Below, in pieces: positions 45,029 through 54,602 of a DNA stretch of 60,087 nucleotides. The notes beneath the pieces were generated by a model that worked only from the letters and a program-made list of their open reading frames with translations, was not told where the DNA came from and made no database searches. Made by a program: the position numbers and the translations under genes. Origin of the DNA: Variovorax sp. E3 (lineage in GTDB: Bacteria > Pseudomonadota > Gammaproteobacteria > Burkholderiales > Burkholderiaceae_C). Each line of letters starts with the position of its first letter. Positions within the stretch are counted from its first letter, which is position 1. The stretch spans positions 1 through 60,087 of the forward strand of contig NZ_MOWM01000029.1 of the NCBI RefSeq assembly GCF_016082275.1, in the 5' to 3' direction.

Positions 45029-46030
45029 ATGAAATTTCAGAACGCTTGTTCGAGCCGCCGCAACTTCCTCCTGGGCGCTGCAGCCGTTTCCCTGTCGCCC
45101 CACTTGTCCTTCGCCCAGGCGCCGGCTTGGCCTACCCGAGCAGTGAAGATCGTGGTGGGAACCGGCCCCGGTTCGGGGACCGACACGATCACGCGCCTTC
45201 TCGCGCCGAGGTTGGAAGCGATCTGGAAGCAGCCCGTCATCGTGGAAAACAAGGCAGGCGCAGGCGGCATCATCGGCACCGAGTACGTGCTGGCCGCAAA
45301 CGATGGCCACACGATTCTCATGGCCAGCCCGAGCATGCTCCTGGCGAAGTACACGACACGCCACCTCCGCTTCGACCCCCTGACGGACCTGATCCCGGTC
45401 TACCGGGTCTTCAACACGCCGGTTGTGTTCATCACCAATGCGAAAACGGCGCAGCGCGCGAAGACGATGGCCGAGTTGGTGGCGTTGAGCAAGTCCTCGC
45501 CGCAAGGAATCTTTTTTGCCGGAGCCGGACGCGCGTCGTTCTTTAACCTTGCGATGGCGGTTGTGGCGAAACCGATGGGGCTGCGCTATACGGCGGTCGA
45601 CTTCACCGGCGTGGGCCCACTGACCATGGCACTCATGCGCGACGACACGCAACTGGCCATCAGCGCACATATCTCGGTGAAGGGCCAGCTTGACTCGAAG
45701 GAGTTGCATGCGCTCGCGGTGATCGACAGCCATCGGCTCGCCGCTCTGCCGGACGTACCTACGCTCGAAGAAGCAGTGGGCTACAAGGGCTTCCTGCCCA
45801 TATCGTGGGGCGGGATCTTCGCGCCCAAGGGCACGCCTGCAGAGGCGGTCAACACCATCGCGCGCGCCTTCGGCACCTTGTATGCGGACGAAGCGGCCCG
45901 CAAGGCGTTGGAGGCTCGCCTCTCAGGCACCTTGCTCCAGTCGTCGCCGGCACAGTTCGCCAAGGAGTACGCGGAGGAAGCGAATGGGTGGAAGAACACG
46001 TTTGCGACGGTGGGGATCGTTCCGGAGTAG
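45029..46030 (+). CDS. Bug-family receptor with twin-arginine-like leader
   Basis: A 333-residue Bug protein starting MKFQNACSSRRNFLLGAAAV; the SRRNFLLG core followed by a hydrophobic run ending SFAQA resembles a Tat signal rather than a plain Sec peptide. Core motifs are VKIVVGTGPGSGTDTITRLL, VIVENKAGAGGIIGTEYVLA and IFAPKGTPAEAVNTIARAFG. A usual KGG segment in the ligand loop is replaced (TAVDFTGVGPLTMALM), so its ligand differs from those of the other Bug proteins here. Probably a periplasmic carboxylate binder for the pathway. Confidence 0.9.
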   Translation: MKFQNACSSRRNFLLGAAAVSLSPHLSFAQAPAWPTRAVKIVVGTGPGSGTDTITRLLAPRLEAIWKQPVIVENKAGAGGIIGTEYVLAANDGHTILMASPSMLLAKYTTRHLRFDPLTDLIPVYRVFNTPVVFITNAKTAQRAKTMAELVALSKSSPQGIFFAGAGRASFFNLAMAVVAKPMGLRYTAVDFTGVGPLTMALMRDDTQLAISAHISVKGQLDSKELHALAVIDSHRLAALPDVPTLEEAVGYKGFLPISWGGIFAPKGTPAEAVNTIARAFGTLYADEAARKALEARLSGTLLQSSPAQFAKEYAEEANGWKNTFATVGIVPE

Positions 46031-46274
46031 GGGCAAATGCACGACGGTCTTGCGCGCCGTAACCCACGGCGTTCGGTCTCTCTCTTCGGGGCGCCCACCA
46101 CGGCCGATGCGCAGCGCGCCAGGGGCTGACGCCACTTCGAAGGTGATCTTGCTGGTTTCGGCCGGCACTACTACACCCCTGATCCAACGGCTTTCCGTCT
46201 TGAACTGTTTCAGTCAAGGTGCGCCGTACAAAACACCTGAACACGCCATCGAACCTCACCTGAACGGAGACAAC

Positions 46275-47242
46275 ATGATTTCTCGACGTCAACTGACGCA
46301 AGCTGGCCTTGCGGCACTCGCACTTCCATCGATCGCCGTGGCGGCTCCCTTCACGTCACAAACAATCAAGGTGATTGTTCCGAATTCGCCTGGCCCAGGC
46401 ACCGACGTGCTGGGACGCTTTTTCGCGACCTACATGGCGAAGCAGTGGAATACTCCCGTTTTTGTTGAAAACAAGGTGGGCTCCGGCGGCCAACTCGCGA
46501 CTGACTTTGCCGCCAAAGCTCCGGCGGATGGCACTGTGATCCTGATAACCACGAGTGCGCATTTCACCTACCCGTATCTCCATGCGAAGTTGCCGTTCAA
46601 TCCCCTGACCGACTTCACCCCGGTCGCCCAATTCGTTCAGGGTGCATTTGCGGTCGTGGTGGCGACGGATTCACCTTTCAAGACGATACAAGACCTCATC
46701 AACGAAGCCAAGCGCAACCCGGGAGTGATCAGTTTTGCTTCGGCTGGTGTGGGCTCGCCCACCCATATGGCGGGCGCGCAATTTGGGCACGCGGCTGGCA
46801 TCAACATCGTTCACATTCCCTATAAAGACGCCTCACAGGTGATGACTGATGTCATAGGCGGGCAACTTCAAATGGGACTCACCGGCACCTCAACTGCCAT
46901 GTCGATGATCCAAGCTGGAAAGTTGCGGGCCTTGGCCGTCACTGCTCCGAAACGCGTTCCGGCACTCGCCAATGTGCCGACCTTGGATGAGTCGGGCCTG
47001 CGCGGCTACGATGTGACCTCGCCCATATTCGCACTCACGCGGCTGGTACGCCACCAGCCACAGTCTCAGAAATTTCTCGGGTCATGCTCGAGGCTGCCAA
47101 CACTCCTGAGTTCAAGGAGGTGGCCGACAAGCTGGGTTATGTGATGGATCTGCAAGACGCGGCAAAGATGCGCAGCAATATGCCGAGCGAATTTGCCAAA
47201 TGGAAGCGAATGGTCGACATCTCTGGCGCAAAGCCGGGCTAA
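46275..47242 (+). pseudogene. Bug-family receptor, one frameshift
   Basis: ATG 46275 follows GGAGACAAC. The leader MISRRQLTQAGLAALALPSI has SRRQL, again Tat-like. The protein then reads IKVIVPNSPGPGTDVLGRFF, FVENKVGSGGQLATDFAAKA and IVHIPYKDASQVMTDVIGGQ. At about 47041 the frame slips after FALTR; one restored G gives AGTPPATVSEISRVMLEAAN through MVDISGAKPG. Repaired length is about 322 residues. Second Bug gene in tandem; 46031-46274 between them shows nothing. Confidence 0.87.
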
Positions 47243-47337
47243 GTGCGACCGTTACCGTCACCGTCTGACAAGCTATGTGCTGCGGTCATTTCCATACGTT
47301 TGGCACCTCTTGCCGTCATTCGATCTGGAGCACCCCG

Positions 47338-48396
47338 ATGGCGTCGGTGCAGGCCATGGTCAGTGGCGGTGTTGGACCCGACGGTTCAACGAATGCTGCC
47401 AGAGTTGCCGAGGATGGTGTGAAGGCGCTCGAGGTTTTGCGCAGAGTCATCTCGGTGGATGTCCACACGCATGGCGGACCGCAAGGCATCTACTCACCGG
47501 CTCCTCCCAACGGCACCCTTGCAGCCGGCATGCGGGCAGGCTCCCTTGCTGCCGTGTGCCTGTCGGAAATCCCGGATGAACCGCTTCTCGGCAGGAATAC
47601 CGCCGGGATCACCGGCGTCTCCCGTTCGCCAGGGCCGAATGAGCTCTACAGGCACCACCTGGTACGACTCGCCTGGACCGACGACATGGTTGCGCACCAT
47701 GGCTTGCAGCGCGCACTGACGGCAGCCGATCTGGCATCGGCCCATGCCGCAGGACAGCCGGCGCTGATCGGCGGCGTCGAGGGGCTGGACTTCCTGGAAG
47801 GAAAGCTCGAGCGGCTGGAAGAAGCCCACCAACGCGGCATCCGCTCAGCTCAGCTTGTGCACTACACCCCGAACGATATCGGTGACTTCCAGATGGGCGC
47901 GGTGACGCATGAAGGGTTGACCGCATTCGGCGCCGAGGTGATCCGTGGCTGCCATCGCTTGGGCATGGTCGTCGATGTTGCACACGCCACTGAGACCACG
48001 GCCAAGGCCGCGGCGAACGTCTCTACCAAGCCGCTGCTGCTGTCGCACACGGCACTCGCCGGTTCCCGGGCAATGGCATCGACCCGGCTGGCCGCTCGTT
48101 GCGTGAGCCAGAACCATGCGAGGGCGATTGCAGAGACCGGTGGCGCCATCGGGATCTGGGCCATCTTTCCTGATCTCGACAAGTACGTCGAGGGACTGAA
48201 GGAAATGGCCGACGTCGTCGGCGTGGACCATGTCTGCGTCGGGACCGATCAACAGGTCGCCCCTGGTGTGTTGCAAGACTACGCGCAGTGGGTCAACCTG
48301 ATTGCGGCGATGCTGCGCGGCGGGTTCACTTCCGAGGAGGCGGGGAAGATCGCAGGCGGCAACTACATGCGCATCTTCCGAGCTGCGGTGGGCTGA
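47338..48396 (+). CDS. M19-family membrane-dipeptidase-like hydrolase
   Basis: A 352-residue member of the renal dipeptidase family. Metal-binding elements are VDVHTHGGPQG (HxH instead of the usual HxD), GVEGLDFLEG (bridging glutamate), VVDVAHATETT and LLLSHTALAGSRA, with VCVGTDQQVAPG at the C-terminal end of the barrel. GGAG lies seven bases before ATG 47338. M19 enzymes hydrolyse dipeptides and some lactam or acyl amides; next to Bug receptors one may cleave an N-acyl or cyclic amide substrate before uptake or activation. Confidence 0.87.
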   Translation: MASVQAMVSGGVGPDGSTNAARVAEDGVKALEVLRRVISVDVHTHGGPQGIYSPAPPNGTLAAGMRAGSLAAVCLSEIPDEPLLGRNTAGITGVSRSPGPNELYRHHLVRLAWTDDMVAHHGLQRALTAADLASAHAAGQPALIGGVEGLDFLEGKLERLEEAHQRGIRSAQLVHYTPNDIGDFQMGAVTHEGLTAFGAEVIRGCHRLGMVVDVAHATETTAKAAANVSTKPLLLSHTALAGSRAMASTRLAARCVSQNHARAIAETGGAIGIWAIFPDLDKYVEGLKEMADVVGVDHVCVGTDQQVAPGVLQDYAQWVNLIAAMLRGGFTSEEAGKIAGGNYMRIFRAAVG

Positions 48397-48421
48397 AGCA
48401 CGCACAAGGCCGGAGAATTTC

Positions 48422-48988
48422 ATGAGCACCAATGCAGTGACCCGCGAGGAGTTGCACCACCGCGCCGTGGACATGCGCTTCTACCGTCGCAGTGACGGCC
48501 TGTTCGAAGTCGAAGGCCGCCTGGTCGACACCAAGACACACCCGTTTCGTCGCCTGCTGGCGAAGGAAGATGCTCCGCCCGGGCACCATCTGCACGACAT
48601 CACCGTTCGCCTCGTGCTGGACGCCGAACTTCAAGTTCACTCTGCGGACGCAAAGATGTTGGCAACGCCCTTCAGCATTTGCCCGGGGGCGGCTGCTGCG
48701 CTGCAAGCGCTGGTAGGGCTCAGCATCGGGGCAGGCTGGAACAAGCGCGTGCGCGAACTGCTCGGGGGCGTAGCGTCCTGCACGCACATCGTGGAGCTGT
48801 TGGGGCCCATGGCCACGACCGTGCTGCAAGGCATCGCGCCGCTGCGCATCGTCTCTACTGATGATCCTGAAGAAGACGCGCTGCGCCGCTTTCGTGTGGA
48901 CAGCTGCTACGCGTTCGCGGCGGAACGCGAGGTCGTGGTTCGCCTGTTGCCACACCTGCAGCGCGACAAGCCTGGGGCGTCGATCTGA
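48422..48988 (+). CDS. DUF2889 domain protein
   Basis: A 188-residue protein; MRFYRRSDGLFEVEGRLVDT, then TKTHPF, ITVRLVLDAELQVHSADAKM and NKRVRELLGGVASCTHIVEL are the DUF2889 signature. The function of this family is unknown, but it recurs beside CoA-dependent catabolic genes. GGAGA precedes ATG 48422, and the gene is tightly packed between the dipeptidase and an enoyl-CoA hydratase. Confidence 0.88.
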   Translation: MSTNAVTREELHHRAVDMRFYRRSDGLFEVEGRLVDTKTHPFRRLLAKEDAPPGHHLHDITVRLVLDAELQVHSADAKMLATPFSICPGAAAALQALVGLSIGAGWNKRVRELLGGVASCTHIVELLGPMATTVLQGIAPLRIVSTDDPEEDALRRFRVDSCYAFAAEREVVVRLLPHLQRDKPGASI

Positions 48989-49019
48989 CCACCCCGCTAT
49001 CAAACTCAGAGGTACGTGC

Positions 49020-49853
49020 ATGACTTATGAAGCGATCGAGTTCGACATCGAAGACGGCATTGCCTTTCTTCATTTGAACCGCCCGGAGGCCAAGAACGCG
49101 CTCGACGATGTCATGCGGGTCGAGATCGCCGATGTCATCCAACGCTTGCGCAATGGCATCGACCACAAGGAACTCGATGTCAGAGCACTGGTGGTCGGCG
49201 GGCGCGGCGGCGCCTTCTGCGGCGGTGGCGATGTGAAGGGCATGGCCACCAAGAAGACCAGTCAGATGATGCACAGCCGCATGACGAACGTTCAGGACTG
49301 GTTTCGCGACCTCCTCAAGCTCGAGATGCCTGTCATCGCGGCGGTGGACGGGCCTGCTTTCGGTGCCGGGTTCAGCATCGCGCTCGCAGCCGACTTCATC
49401 ATCGCCACGCCGAAGACGAGCTTCTGTGCAGCGTTCGGCCGCATGGGACTGGTGCCGGACACATCCATCGTCTTCACGCTGCCTCGCATCGTGGGCTTGC
49501 AGCGCGCCAAGGAGTTGATCTTCTCGGCGCGGGTGCTAGGTGCCGAAGAGGCCAAGGCGATGGGCATCGTGTACGGCTTGGTGCCAGAAGGCGAAGCCAT
49601 CGAGGCGGCGACCGAGCTCGCGCGCAAGATGAAATTGGCGTCCGTGGCCGCTGTGGGGCTTACCAAGCAGTTGCTCCATCAGACTTTCGAGTCGAGCCAG
49701 ACGGCGATGGCGCAGGCCGAGGCGCTCGCTCAGGCCGTCGCCATCGGCACGGATTACCACGCGGATGCTGTTCAACGTTTCGTTGGCAAGTCCCCGCTGT
49801 TGTTCACGGGCTTCAGCGAGCGGAACTGGCGCAAGCCAACGCAGCCAACGTAG
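49020..49853 (+). CDS. Enoyl-CoA hydratase/isomerase family protein
   Basis: A 277-residue crotonase: LNRPEAKNALDDVMRVEIAD, GGAFCGGGDVKGMATKKTSQ, AVDGPAFGAGFSIALAADFI and LVPDTSIVFTLPRIVG. Both backbone oxyanion loops are present; the acidic catalytic positions differ from the copy at 41427 (aspartate in LVPD rather than the usual pattern), so it may be an isomerase or hydrolase. AGAGG precedes the ATG. Confidence 0.92.
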   Translation: MTYEAIEFDIEDGIAFLHLNRPEAKNALDDVMRVEIADVIQRLRNGIDHKELDVRALVVGGRGGAFCGGGDVKGMATKKTSQMMHSRMTNVQDWFRDLLKLEMPVIAAVDGPAFGAGFSIALAADFIIATPKTSFCAAFGRMGLVPDTSIVFTLPRIVGLQRAKELIFSARVLGAEEAKAMGIVYGLVPEGEAIEAATELARKMKLASVAAVGLTKQLLHQTFESSQTAMAQAEALAQAVAIGTDYHADAVQRFVGKSPLLFTGFSERNWRKPTQPT

Positions 49854-49898
49854 CCCATTACCCGTTCATTTTTCTCTCTGGAAAAAGCCACATCAGCC

Positions 49899-50870
49899 AT
49901 GTTCGACCGCTCCAGCCTTTCGCTTCCCGTCATCTGCGCACCCATGTTCCTCGTCACCGGGCCCAGCCTGGTGCGGGAGGCTTGCCTTGCGGGACTGGTG
50001 GGTGTTCTACCGCGCCACAACGCGAGAACCCTCGAACAGTTCGAGGAATGGCTGGATGCGATCCAGACCGCGCGCAAGGAAGCGCTGGCCCATTCCACCA
50101 AGGTGGGCCCGCTCGTGGTCAACGTTTCCGCCAAGCTGCCCGCGGCTGAGTTGGAGGAGACCTTGGCGCTTGCAGGCCGCTATGGCGTGCAGACGGCCAT
50201 CAGTGTGGGCGGCGGGCCGCGCGAGGTCGTGCGCGTCGCGCATTCGAAGAGCATGGCCGTGCTGCACGATGTCATCAGTGTGGAGTTCGCGAAGAAGGCG
50301 ATTGGCCAGGGCGTGGACGGCCTGATCGCCATTGGTCTGGGCGGTGGAGGCCATTCCGGGCTTCTGTCGCATCTGACGTTGATCGAGAAAATTCGCACGA
50401 TATTCAAAGGGCCCTTGGTCATGGCGGGGGGCGTCTCGACGGGTGCCGGCGTGCGGGCCGCGGAGGTTCTGGGCGCCGACTATGCGTACATGGGGACGCG
50501 CTTCATCGCCACCAAGGAAGCCGATGCGCCTGCCGACTACAAGCAGATGCTTGTTGAATCGACGTCGGAAGACTTGGTCTACACGCCCCACGTCACTGGC
50601 GTGTCGGCGAACTGGTTGAAGCCCTCGCTGAAGCGTTGCGGGATCGACATCGAAACGCTCGTGAAGCCCGGCGCCGGGCGTTTCGACCATTTGCCGAACG
50701 ACATCCGACCGTGGCGGGACATCTGGAGCGGCGGCCAAGGCATCGATCTCATCGATGACATCCCCGACGTCGCCTCGCTGGTCGCACGGCTCGTCGGCGA
50801 ATACGAGGCGGCCTGCGCGCGCCGGGATTCGCTTTTAGCAATAGAGAACACATGCGCAACAGCCACCTGA
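49899..50870 (+). CDS. Nitronate monooxygenase / 2-nitropropane dioxygenase family
   Basis: A 323-residue FMN TIM-barrel enzyme with LPVICAPMFLVTGPSLVREA, the catalytic-histidine motif GLGGGGHSGLLSH and phosphate-binding VMAGGVSTGAGVRAAEVLGA, YAYMGTRFIATKEADAPADY. Family members oxidise alkyl nitronates, but many act as FMN enoyl reductases or flavin monooxygenases in CoA pathways. It overlaps the aldo/keto reductase start by 19 bp. Confidence 0.92.
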   Translation: MFDRSSLSLPVICAPMFLVTGPSLVREACLAGLVGVLPRHNARTLEQFEEWLDAIQTARKEALAHSTKVGPLVVNVSAKLPAAELEETLALAGRYGVQTAISVGGGPREVVRVAHSKSMAVLHDVISVEFAKKAIGQGVDGLIAIGLGGGGHSGLLSHLTLIEKIRTIFKGPLVMAGGVSTGAGVRAAEVLGADYAYMGTRFIATKEADAPADYKQMLVESTSEDLVYTPHVTGVSANWLKPSLKRCGIDIETLVKPGAGRFDHLPNDIRPWRDIWSGGQGIDLIDDIPDVASLVARLVGEYEAACARRDSLLAIENTCATAT

Positions 50871-51856
50871 TCCCTCTCGGCAACACGGGGCTGCAGGTCT
50901 CGCGCCTGTGCCTTGGCACGATGACCTTCGGATCCAGTGCCGACGAGACCGAGTCGATGTCGATCCTGAATGCCGCCGCCGATGCAGGCGTCAATTTCAT
51001 CGACACTGCGAATCGATATCCGAGTGACGCGTCGGACGAGCGCAAGGGAGCCACAGAGCTAATCATCGGCAAATGGCTGAAGGGCCACCGCGAACGTTTC
51101 ATCCTCACGACCAAGGCCGGGGGGCCCATGGGGCCGATGCCATGGGATGCCGGCACGTCGCGCAAACACCTCCTGAGCGCCATTGACGCATCCCTGACGC
51201 GACTCGGCACTGACTACGTAGACCTGTTCCAGTTGCACCGGGACGATCCCACTACACCGCTCGACGAAACGCTCGAGGCACTTGACACCATCGTGCGCAC
51301 CGGCCGGGCGCGCTACGTAGGCGTCTCGAACTGGGGCGCGTGGCGCATCGCGCGCGCACTTGGGCGGAGCGAGGCACTGCACTTGGTGAAGCCCGTCACC
51401 GTCCAGCCTCGGTACAACCTTCTGTTCCGGCAGTTCGAGCGCGACCTGTTCCCCATGTGCGTCGCGGAGAACCTCGCCACGCTCTGCTACAACCCCCTGG
51501 CCGGTGGCTTGCTGACGGGCAAGTACCGCGGCAAGACACAGGCCGATGCGTCCACGCGCTTTGGCGCAGGAAGCACCGCAGCCGCATACAGGCAGCGGTA
51601 CTGGCACGACAAGGAGCTCCAGGCAGTGAGCCGCATCACGGATGTGGCTCGGCTTGCTGGCCTGGCGCCTGAGCGACTTGCAGGGGCATGGGTACTTGCA
51701 CAAGCTGGCGTCACTTGCATGGTCCTCGGGGCAAGCCGTGCGTCGCAGTTGCCTGAAGTGCTACGGGCCGTCGATACGTCGCTCGACGATCAAGTCTTGC
51801 AAGAGCTGGACGCGATCACGCGGGAATTCCGGCTCGGTGACGCACCGCCATTTTGA
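50852..51856 (+). CDS. Aldo/keto reductase
   Basis: A 334-residue (alpha/beta)8 NADPH-dependent reductase. The tetrad is visible: aspartate in VNFIDTANRYPSD, tyrosine in the same segment, lysine in FILTTKAGG and histidine in DLFQLHRDD. LGTMTFGSSADETES and YNPLAGGLLTGKYRGKTQAD place it in the AKR11/12-like tas group. It overlaps the preceding gene and reads toward the broken nitroreductase. Confidence 0.93.
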   Translation: MRNSHLIPLGNTGLQVSRLCLGTMTFGSSADETESMSILNAAADAGVNFIDTANRYPSDASDERKGATELIIGKWLKGHRERFILTTKAGGPMGPMPWDAGTSRKHLLSAIDASLTRLGTDYVDLFQLHRDDPTTPLDETLEALDTIVRTGRARYVGVSNWGAWRIARALGRSEALHLVKPVTVQPRYNLLFRQFERDLFPMCVAENLATLCYNPLAGGLLTGKYRGKTQADASTRFGAGSTAAAYRQRYWHDKELQAVSRITDVARLAGLAPERLAGAWVLAQAGVTCMVLGASRASQLPEVLRAVDTSLDDQVLQELDAITREFRLGDAPPF

Positions 51857-51897
51857 TCGTGCTCGTTTTCATTCAACCAAGGACCTGAAAGCGCTTT

Positions 51898-52533
51898 ATG
51901 CAGTTCGACGACGTCATCGGCGGCCGCCGCAGCATCCGTGGCTGCAAGCCTGACCCGGTTCCCAAGACGTTGATTGCGGAAATCATTGAGTTGGCCATGC
52001 GGGCCCCATCGTCCAACAGCACCCAACCGTGGAACTTCTATGTCGTCACCGGTGAGTCGCTGGCCCGCATTCGCGCCGACGATACGGAGAACATGATGAC
52101 CGGTGTGCTGCAATCGCGAGAGTTCCGGGCCGGCCTGGTCTTCGCCGGCCCAGCCGTGAGAGGAAGGGTGGGGCGCCAGGCAGCTGTTCTCGGGATGGGC
52201 ATCGCGTGCAACGACAAGGAGGGCGCCACGATTGGGTCATGCGTGGCATCCGCCAGTTCACGCGCCGGTCTGCATCATCGTTACCTACGACCACCTGCTC
52301 GATGGCAGCGGCGATACCCCACTCGTGGCTTGGGCTGCGCGCTCAACAGCCGGGGCATCATGCAGTCGCTGGTGGTGCGCGAGCATGCCGGCATTGCGGA
52401 AAGCCACGTGCTCATTAAGAGCAATGGGCTCGGCTGGCCTGACGATGCCTTTCCCTCCAACGCGCTGATCTCCGAGCGCAAATGCGTCGCCGAGGCCGGC
52501 GTCTTTATGACCTTTGATGAACCGAACACATGA
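51898..52533 (+). pseudogene. Nitroreductase with compensating indels, still open
   Basis: The N-terminus is normal (MQFDDVIGGRRSIRGCKPDP, MRAPSSNSTQPWNFYVVTGE) and so is the C-terminus (GCALNSRGIMQSLVVREHAG, GLGWPDDAFPSNALISERKC). Between 52215 and 52330 the conserved sequence is in other frames (RHDWVMRGIRQF, then APVCIIVTYDHLLDGSGDTP) and about 15 codons around the middle FMN loop are missing. Two single-base losses plus that deletion leave the frame open by chance, so the 211-residue product would have a scrambled centre and probably no activity. Confidence 0.75.
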
Positions 52534-53972
52534 CCGATACCCCTACCAATACCCCCACCGCGGCCCAAGCGATTCGCTCCTGGCTGGGCATCCCTTACGC
52601 CACCGCAGAACGCTTCCGCCGACCAATCCTGCTGCCGTTCAACCCGGACCTGTCCTACGACCAGAAGGGACCTGCCCCGATGCAAGCCGGCGACACGAGC
52701 TGGCTCGAGGCCGACAACGGCTTGAGCGAGGACTGCCTGAATCTCAATGTCTGGGCACCTGAGGACGCTGGAGATGAACCGCTCCCCGTGATCGTCTACA
52801 TCTTCGGCGGCGGCTTTGAAGTCGGAGCCAACACCCAGACCACCTCGAATGCCTCTGGCCTCGCCGCAACCGGTCGCGCCATCGGCGTATCCCTGAACTA
52901 TCGGCTTGGCCCGTTCGGGTGGCTGTCGCTCTCCCAGTACGGGGGCGTGTTCGCGGACGCCACCAATCTTGGCCTGCAGGACATCATCACCGCGCTCAGG
53001 TGGGTGCAGGAGAATATTGCCCGGTTCGGCGGCGATCCTCGGAACGTCACCGTCACCGGTCACAGCGCCGGCGCGTATTCCACGATCGGGCTCCTCGCCG
53101 CACCGACGGCCGACGGCCTCTACCAGCGCCTCGCTGCATTCTCCGGTGGCGCATCCCGGATCGTTCCCGCTTGGTGGGCCGAAGAACTCGCGATCACGTT
53201 CCTCACCGAACTCGGCATCGCGGGCGATCCCGAACAGCTGCTCGCTCTGGATGCGAAGCTCCTTGCCGAGACACTCATCAAGGTCAGTCCGCGCGACATT
53301 GGCGACCGGCACGGCATCGACAACACGACAATCGGCATCGTGAACGACCATTCTCAACCCGGTGCCGTTCTCGCCGGCACCCCGCTGCGTGTCCTCGAAG
53401 CCGGACGTCGCCGCGACATCGACATCCTCCTCAGCACAGCGACAAATGAGGCGGACTGGTGGGTCATCAACGCCACCAAAAAGTTCGACCCGGGCAGCAT
53501 CGACAATCTCGTCGACGAGCTCGTCAAGAAGTCGCGGATAGCCCGCAGCCGTGCCCGGCGCATCGTCGCGGCGTACGACGTCAATGGACGCACGCCGGTC
53601 GAGGTTCGCGGAGCGCTTTTCACCGACTACTTCTTCACCTTGCCAGCCACACGCGCGGCACTCGCCCACGCCGCCGCGGGCGGCAACGCTCACCTGCTAA
53701 CCGTGGGCCGTGTCGAGGGTGCGCCAGCCGTCCACGGCACGGAGATGTACGGCATCGTCGGACAGCAACGCCCAGGACAAAGCGACGAGCAAACCATCCG
53801 GGACACCTTTGTCCGCGACGCGCTCCTCGACTTCGCCGCGGGCGATCATGGCCGGCTTTGGAACGCCGTGACCACGGCACCCACCTCGCACGGCATCGGC
53901 AACCCACCCTGTGACCCCACCACCCATGCAGCCGAGCTCCTGTGCACCTTTGCGGGCATCGAGAGAACCTGA
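52530..53972 (+). CDS. Type B carboxylesterase family protein
   Basis: A 480-residue carboxylesterase: IRSWLGIPYATAERFRRPIL, SEDCLNLNVWAPED, the oxyanion IVYIFGGGFEVGA, the nucleophile elbow VTVTGHSAGAYSTIGLLAAP and the histidine region GRVEGAPAVHGTEMYGIVGQ. No signal peptide; the extreme N-terminus is shortened (MTDTPTNTPTAAQAI). Wording resembles actinobacterial para-nitrobenzyl esterases, and codon choice (frequent CTC, ATC, CGC) fits either source. It overlaps the broken nitroreductase by ATGA. Confidence 0.9.
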   Translation: MTDTPTNTPTAAQAIRSWLGIPYATAERFRRPILLPFNPDLSYDQKGPAPMQAGDTSWLEADNGLSEDCLNLNVWAPEDAGDEPLPVIVYIFGGGFEVGANTQTTSNASGLAATGRAIGVSLNYRLGPFGWLSLSQYGGVFADATNLGLQDIITALRWVQENIARFGGDPRNVTVTGHSAGAYSTIGLLAAPTADGLYQRLAAFSGGASRIVPAWWAEELAITFLTELGIAGDPEQLLALDAKLLAETLIKVSPRDIGDRHGIDNTTIGIVNDHSQPGAVLAGTPLRVLEAGRRRDIDILLSTATNEADWWVINATKKFDPGSIDNLVDELVKKSRIARSRARRIVAAYDVNGRTPVEVRGALFTDYFFTLPATRAALAHAAAGGNAHLLTVGRVEGAPAVHGTEMYGIVGQQRPGQSDEQTIRDTFVRDALLDFAAGDHGRLWNAVTTAPTSHGIGNPPCDPTTHAAELLCTFAGIERT

Positions 53973-54136
53973 CTTGGACCCGATGGGCGCGCGCGGATGC
54001 GCGGCGTGGTTGGCGGGGGAATCTCTGTTCGGCGATAGAGCGGGCAGCCGACCAAGCTTCCGGCTTCCACAGATGGTCAGACGCGACGCGGTGAATCTCA
54101 ACACGCGCGACGCTTTATCAGAATCGAGAGGCCTTC

Positions 54137-54600
54137 ATGACCACTGATATTCCTCTGCTGCTTGAGCGCGACGGCGCGGTGGCCTCAATCTGCTTCAACC
54201 GGCCGTCGGCCCTCAATGCCGCCGACCTGAGCGTGTGCGCCGTGATCATGCGCCGCGCTGGAAATGGCTTCATGGCCGGCGGCGACCTGGCCGTGCTCAG
54301 CGCCGACCCCGCAGCGCGGGGCGGACGAGCTGATCGGCCCGCTGCACGAGGCCATGACCACGCTCGACGCCATGTACGCGCCCGGGGTCGACTAGGTGCA
54401 TGGCATGGCAGCTGGCGCGGGGCGGAGCCTGATGCCGGAAGCCGACTTCGTGCTGGCCGCCGCCGGCACGCGCTTTTAACCTCGCGTACGCGAACATCGG
54501 CGCCAACTGCGACGTCGGCGCATCGTAGGCTTTGCCGCGCCGGGTGGCCGAGCGCATCGCGTTCCTTCTTGAGGCGAGGGGCGTGACGGAGGAGGGCATG
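54137..54600 (+). pseudogene. Enoyl-CoA hydratase remnant
   Basis: Begins MTTDIPLLLERDGAVASICF with NRPSALNAAD, then AGNGFMAGGDLAVLSADPAA, after which conserved text jumps frames: ADELIGPLHEAMTTLDAMYA, VHGMAAGAG, LMPEADFVLAAAGTRF, NLAYANIGANCDVGAS and ALPRRVAERIAFLLEARGVT. Stops occur inside (GACTAG near 54393, TAG near 54528), and a segment after AADLS is lost. Clearly non-functional. Confidence 0.8.
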
Positions 54601-54602
54601 GG

